Source of the DNA: Vicinamibacteria bacterium
Lineage (GTDB): Bacteria > Acidobacteriota > Vicinamibacteria > Fen-336 > JAGNNV01
Direction of reading: 5' to 3'
Length of the DNA stretch: 23,591 nucleotides
Assembly (NCBI GenBank): GCA_016650185.1
Contig: JAENWE010000079.1
Location: 1 to 23,591 of the forward strand
Position numbers and translations under genes: made by a program. Below, piece by piece: positions 20,858-23,591 of the stretch. Every line of letters starts with the position of its first letter. Within the stretch, counting starts at the first letter, position 1. The notes beneath the pieces are model-generated. The model was not told the origin of the DNA. It saw only the letters and a program-made list of their open reading frames with translations, and did not search any database.

Positions 20858-22777
20858 CTAGGAAACCGCGGCCTGAGCGTCCAGCCGTTCGATGCGCACG
20901 GCCGCGGCCTTGAACTCCGCGGTGCCGGACCGGGGATCCGTGGCGTCGATGGTGAGGAGATTGGTTTCAACTTCTTCGGGGAAGTGAAAGGTCATAAATA
21001 CGAGTCCGGACCGGAGGCCCGGGTCGATCCGTACCTTGGCCACGACCTGGCCACGACGGGAGATCACGCGCACGCGCTCGTCGTCCCGCACCCCCAGGGA
21101 CCGCGCTTCCGCGGGCGAGATTTCAATCGCTTCTCCTTCGCGCAGGGGTGAGGCGAAAGCGCGAGTCTGGACGCCGGTGTTGTACGAATCGAGCTTGCGC
21201 CCGGTGGTGAGCCTGAGGGGGAATTCGTCGCTGATCTTGTCCACCGGAGGATCGTCCACGACCGGGCTGAAGGGCGCGAGCCGGCCGCGCTTCTCCGGGT
21301 CTTTCTCCCAGAGCCTTGCGTGGAGAAACTTCTCGCCGGGGTGAGTCTCATCGGGGCAAGGCCATTGCAGGCCGCCTAGAGCCTCGATCCGGGCGTAGGA
21401 CATGCCGCGATGCATGGGTGAGAGCGACCGCAACTCGTCCCACGCCATCTCGGCCGTGGCCAAGGGCCACGCGGCGCCGAGCCGCTTCGCGAGCTCGGTG
21501 ATGATCCAGATGTCGTCCCTGGCGTTCCCCGGCGGATCAAGGGCCTTGCGCACGCGCTGGACCCGCCGCTCGCTGTTGGTGACCGTCCCTTCGGTCTCAA
21601 AGGCCGACACCGAGGCCGGGAACACCACATGGGCGAGCTCCGCGGTCCTGGTCATGAAGATGTCCTGGACGATCAAAGTGTCGCGACTGCCGAGAAGATG
21701 CTGAGCCCTTGTGACGTCGGCTTCGGACGACGCCGGATTCTCGCCGATCACGTAGAGCGCGCGGAGCGTGCCGTGCTCCATGGCATCGAACATCTGGGTG
21801 AGGTGCCACCCGGCCTTCGGAACGATCGGAACACCCCAGGCCGCCTCGAAACGAGCGCGCGCAAGGGCGTCCGTTTCAATGTCCTGGAATCCGGGGAGCT
21901 TGTTGGGAATGGCGCCCATGTCGCCGCCGCCCTGGACGTTATTCTGGCCTCGCAGCGGGTTGAGGCCGCTGCCATACCGGCCGACGTGGCCGGTCAGAAG
22001 GGCCAGGTTGATGAGGGCGACGACGTTGTCGACCGCGTTGTGGTGCTCGGTGATGCCGAGGGTCCAGCAGAGGATGGCGCGATCGGCTCGCGCATAGGTG
22101 TGCGCCAGTTCGCGAATGCTGGCGGCGGGAATGCCGGTCACGGTTTCACCGCGATCGAGCGTCCACTCCATCACGCAATCGCGGTAGGCCTCGAAGCCGG
22201 AGGTGCTGTTCTCGATAAAAGCCTGGTTGGCCAGACCGCTCACGATGATTTCGCGGGCCACGGTGTGAGAAAGAGCGATGTCCGAGCCGACATTCAGGCC
22301 CAGCCAGAGGTCCGCGAACTGGGCGGACGCGGTCTGCCGGGGATCGACGACCGCGAGCTTCGCTCCCTTCCTGATGGCCTTCAGGACATGGTGAAAGAAG
22401 ATGGGATGCGCGGCGCGCGCATTCGACCCCCACAGCAATATGAGGTCCGTGTTCTCAACTTCTTCGTAGGAACTCGTCCCCCCGCCCGCGCCAAATACCG
22501 TCGCCAGACCGACGACGCTTGGGGCGTGTCAGGTTCGGTTGCAGCTATCGATGTGATTGCTCTTCAGCACCTGGCGAATGAACTTCTGGGCGATGAAGTT
22601 CATTTCGTTCGTGGCCTTGGAGCAACTGAAGATGCCCACTCCGTCACCGCCGTTCTTGTCGGTGGCCGCCTTGAGCCCGGCCGCCGCCCGGTCGAGGGCC
22701 TCGTCCCAGGTGGCGATCCGCAGCGCGCCGTTCTCGCGGACCATGGGTTCGGTGAGTCGAGCTAGTCCGTTGTGCAT
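20858..22777 (-). CDS. selenocysteine-containing formate dehydrogenase catalytic subunit (Mo domain)
   Basis: Read through the in-frame TGA at 22531-22529, this gives 639 residues with Sec83. Upstream of the TGA are LTEPMVRENGALRIATWDEAL and SNHIDSCNRT; downstream HAPSVVGLATVFG, as around Sec140 of E. coli FdhF (DxCxRxUHxPSVxGL). The frame is the same on both sides, with conserved residues right up to the TGA, so decay or frameshift is unlikely. H84 and the arginine of LRGQNNVQGGGDMG match the formate-site His and Arg. Later parts (VIGENPASSEAD, FPASVSAFETEGTVTNSERR, LTTGRKLDSYNTGVQTR, FHFPEEVETNLLT) are the molybdopterin-binding domains. It oxidises formate to CO2, or the reverse, at a Mo or W bis-MGD centre. 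The usual N-terminal [4Fe-4S] motif is absent and encoded by the third gene. AGAGGAGG lies six bases before ATG 22777. Confidence 0.93.
22499..22531 (-). promoter_or_regulatory. UGA Sec codon and bacterial SECIS hairpin
   Basis: The TGA is at 22531-22529. Eleven bases later a 7-bp stem forms: CGUCGUC (22517-22511) pairs with GGCGACG (22505-22499), with one G-U pair, around the loop GGUCU (22510-22506). The E. coli fdhF element, as I recall it, also has 11 bases between UGA and stem and a loop containing GGUCU, which SelB binds. The first bases after UGA (CACG.CCCA) agree too. This strongly supports selenocysteine insertion; SelB and tRNA-Sec genes must lie outside the window. Confidence 0.9.
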
Positions 22778-22813
22778 TCGAGGCCTCCTCTTTAGAGCGG
22801 GTTTTCGAGCCCG

Positions 22814-22841
22814 ATCATACGGCCAGATCCTTGAAGGGCAA
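22814..22841 (-). promoter_or_regulatory. sigma70-like promoter of the formate dehydrogenase operon
   Basis: On the minus strand TTGCCC (22841-22836) and TATGAT (22819-22814) are separated by 16 bases; the -10 box differs from consensus at one position. Transcription would begin near 22806, leaving about 29 bases of leader that contain the AGAGGAGG ribosome binding site. I see no sigma54 -24/-12 pattern, which some formate dehydrogenase genes use. Confidence 0.6.
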
Positions 22842-22877
22842 CCGCGACGAAGGCCTCCTCGCTATAGGCCGCCATGA

Positions 22878-22894
22878 GCCGGGCCGGGCCCGGC
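22878..22894 (-). terminator. GC-rich hairpin after the S9 peptidase gene
   Basis: GCCGGG and CCCGGC form a 6-bp stem around five bases, three bases beyond the stop of the S9 peptidase gene. There is no T-run, so it is at best a weak intrinsic terminator or an RNA-stabilising end; it could also help insulate the formate dehydrogenase promoter just downstream. Confidence 0.3.
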
Positions 22895-22896
22895 GA

Positions 22897-23591
22897 TCAT
22901 CGCGGTTGCGGGATCGGCTTCGCCTCCGGCTCGAGATGGGGGCGGAACCAGTTCAGATAGCGCTCGAGCTTGTCCTGCCTATAGCTCGGCCTGGTGAGGC
23001 CGTGGTGCTGGCCGGGGTAGATCACGAGCTGGGTGGCCACATTCAGGCTGCGAAGCGCCTGGTACATCTGCTCCGAATTGATCAAGGGAACGTTGAAGTC
23101 TCGCTCCCCGCACAGGAAGAGTGTCGGCGTCTTGATGCGGTCGGCGTGGAAGAAAGGGTAGGAGCTGCGCAGATAGAGGTCGATGCCCTTCCAGGGCGGA
23201 CCGAATTCTCCCTCGTACTGCCGAGTGTATTGGTCGGTGCCGTAGCCGGTGATCTGATTGGCGATGCTGGCGCCGCTTGCCGCCGCTTTGAAGCGAGTGT
23301 CGCTGGCGATGGTGTAGTTCGTCATCATCCCGCCGTAGCTCCAACCGCCGATGCCCAGCCTCTCCGGATCAGCGAGGCCGCGGGCAACCAGGGCGTCCAC
23401 ACCCGCCAGCACGTCCTGGACCTCAAGGTGGCCCCAGTCAGCGTAGATGGCTCGTGAGAAATCGCGACCGCGACCCGAACTGCCGCGATAGTTGGGAGCG
23501 AACACGAGATAACCCTCGGCGGCCAGGAACAGCCGTATGTCGTCGAACTCGAACTGGTCCTGGGCCACCGGGCCGCCGTGGAGGTAGACGA
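22897..23591 (-). CDS. S9-family (prolyl oligopeptidase-like) peptidase, 5' partial
   Basis: Only the C-terminal catalytic alpha/beta-hydrolase domain is inside the window, about 231 residues; the frame is open through base 23591 and reads VYLHGGP at the edge, so the gene starts outside. The triad is visible: Ser in GIGGWSYGGMM, Asp in CGERDFNVPL and His in YPGQHHGL. VFAPNYRGSSGRGRDF and ADWGHLEVQDV are typical of acylaminoacyl- and dipeptidyl-peptidases of family S9. A beta-propeller domain is expected in the missing part. It cleaves short peptides, either in the cytoplasm or the periplasm; no signal sequence can be judged. It ends 119 bases before the formate dehydrogenase start codon, on the same strand, but the promoter and hairpin between them suggest separate units. 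Confidence 0.93.
   Translation of the reverse strand, partial: VYLHGGPVAQDQFEFDDIRLFLAAEGYLVFAPNYRGSSGRGRDFSRAIYADWGHLEVQDVLAGVDALVARGLADPERLGIGGWSYGGMMTNYTIASDTRFKAAASGASIANQITGYGTDQYTRQYEGEFGPPWKGIDLYLRSSYPFFHADRIKTPTLFLCGERDFNVPLINSEQMYQALRSLNVATQLVIYPGQHHGLTRPSYRQDKLERYLNWFRPHLEPEAKPIPQPR

Noticed and set aside
22438..22777. Premature stop or frameshift making the formate dehydrogenase a pseudogene
   Set aside because: The frame is unchanged on both sides of the TGA, the TGA sits exactly at the Sec/Cys position and a proper SECIS hairpin follows; the gene has a good promoter and ribosome binding site.
22778..22896. Sigma54 promoter upstream of the formate dehydrogenase operon
   Set aside because: I looked for GG-N10-GC elements of the TGGCAC...TTGC type and found no convincing match; a sigma70-like pair fits better.

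Overview
The window is GC-rich, densely packed bacterial chromosome. A WbaP-type polyprenyl-phosphate sugar transferase, UDP-glucuronate decarboxylase, undecaprenyl-diphosphatase and a probable lipoprotein point to a Gram-negative-type, polysaccharide-coated cell. The taxon cannot be fixed from sequence alone. GC-rich uncultured lineages such as Myxococcota/Desulfobacterota- or Acidobacteriota-like groups are only a guess. I see no rRNA, tRNA, CRISPR, insertion sequence or phage gene; the content is chromosomal housekeeping and envelope functions plus one redox operon.

Layout. 1-3246 (+): end of a surface-polysaccharide cluster, with the C-terminal part of a GT4 glycosyltransferase, the priming sugar-phosphate transferase and UDP-xylose synthase. 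3247-4202: a repeat-bearing spacer, a 66-residue four-cysteine protein (-) and a small membrane protein (+). 4203-8492 (-): a sulfatase-superfamily membrane enzyme, a TatD hydrolase and a KAS III-like condensing enzyme. 8653-8991 (+): a DUF2853 protein, possibly leaderless. 9002-14616 (-): uppP, nnrDE (NAD(P)HX repair), tsaE (tRNA t6A), a second sulfatase-like lipoprotein and a GT-C-like membrane protein, with tight or overlapping junctions. 14669-17871 (+): class IV aminotransferase, an SDR epimerase coupled by ATGA, and a DUF819 membrane protein preceded by a dispersed repeat. 17909-18013 (-): a possible 34-residue membrane peptide. 18041-22777 (-): an NAD-linked formate dehydrogenase operon. 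22897-23591 (-): C-terminal part of an S9 peptidase.

The main discovery is the formate dehydrogenase. Its catalytic subunit is interrupted by an in-frame UGA exactly where the molybdenum-ligating Sec/Cys belongs. A 7-bp hairpin with a GGUCU loop starts 11 nt after the UGA, the same geometry as the E. coli fdhF SECIS as I recall it, so this is very probably a selenoprotein. The chain is also split. The FeS-rich N-terminal half that normally precedes the Mo domain, including the [4Fe-4S] motif next to the cofactor, is a separate gene at the far end of the operon, after a fused NuoE-NuoF-type diaphorase subunit. The operon has a recognisable sigma70-like promoter and a strong ribosome binding site.

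Other notable signals are a dispersed repeat beginning CCGTCATCGCGA (two 49-bp copies with 46 identical positions and two short relatives) and two sulfatase-fold proteins with Thr instead of the formylglycine Cys/Ser.
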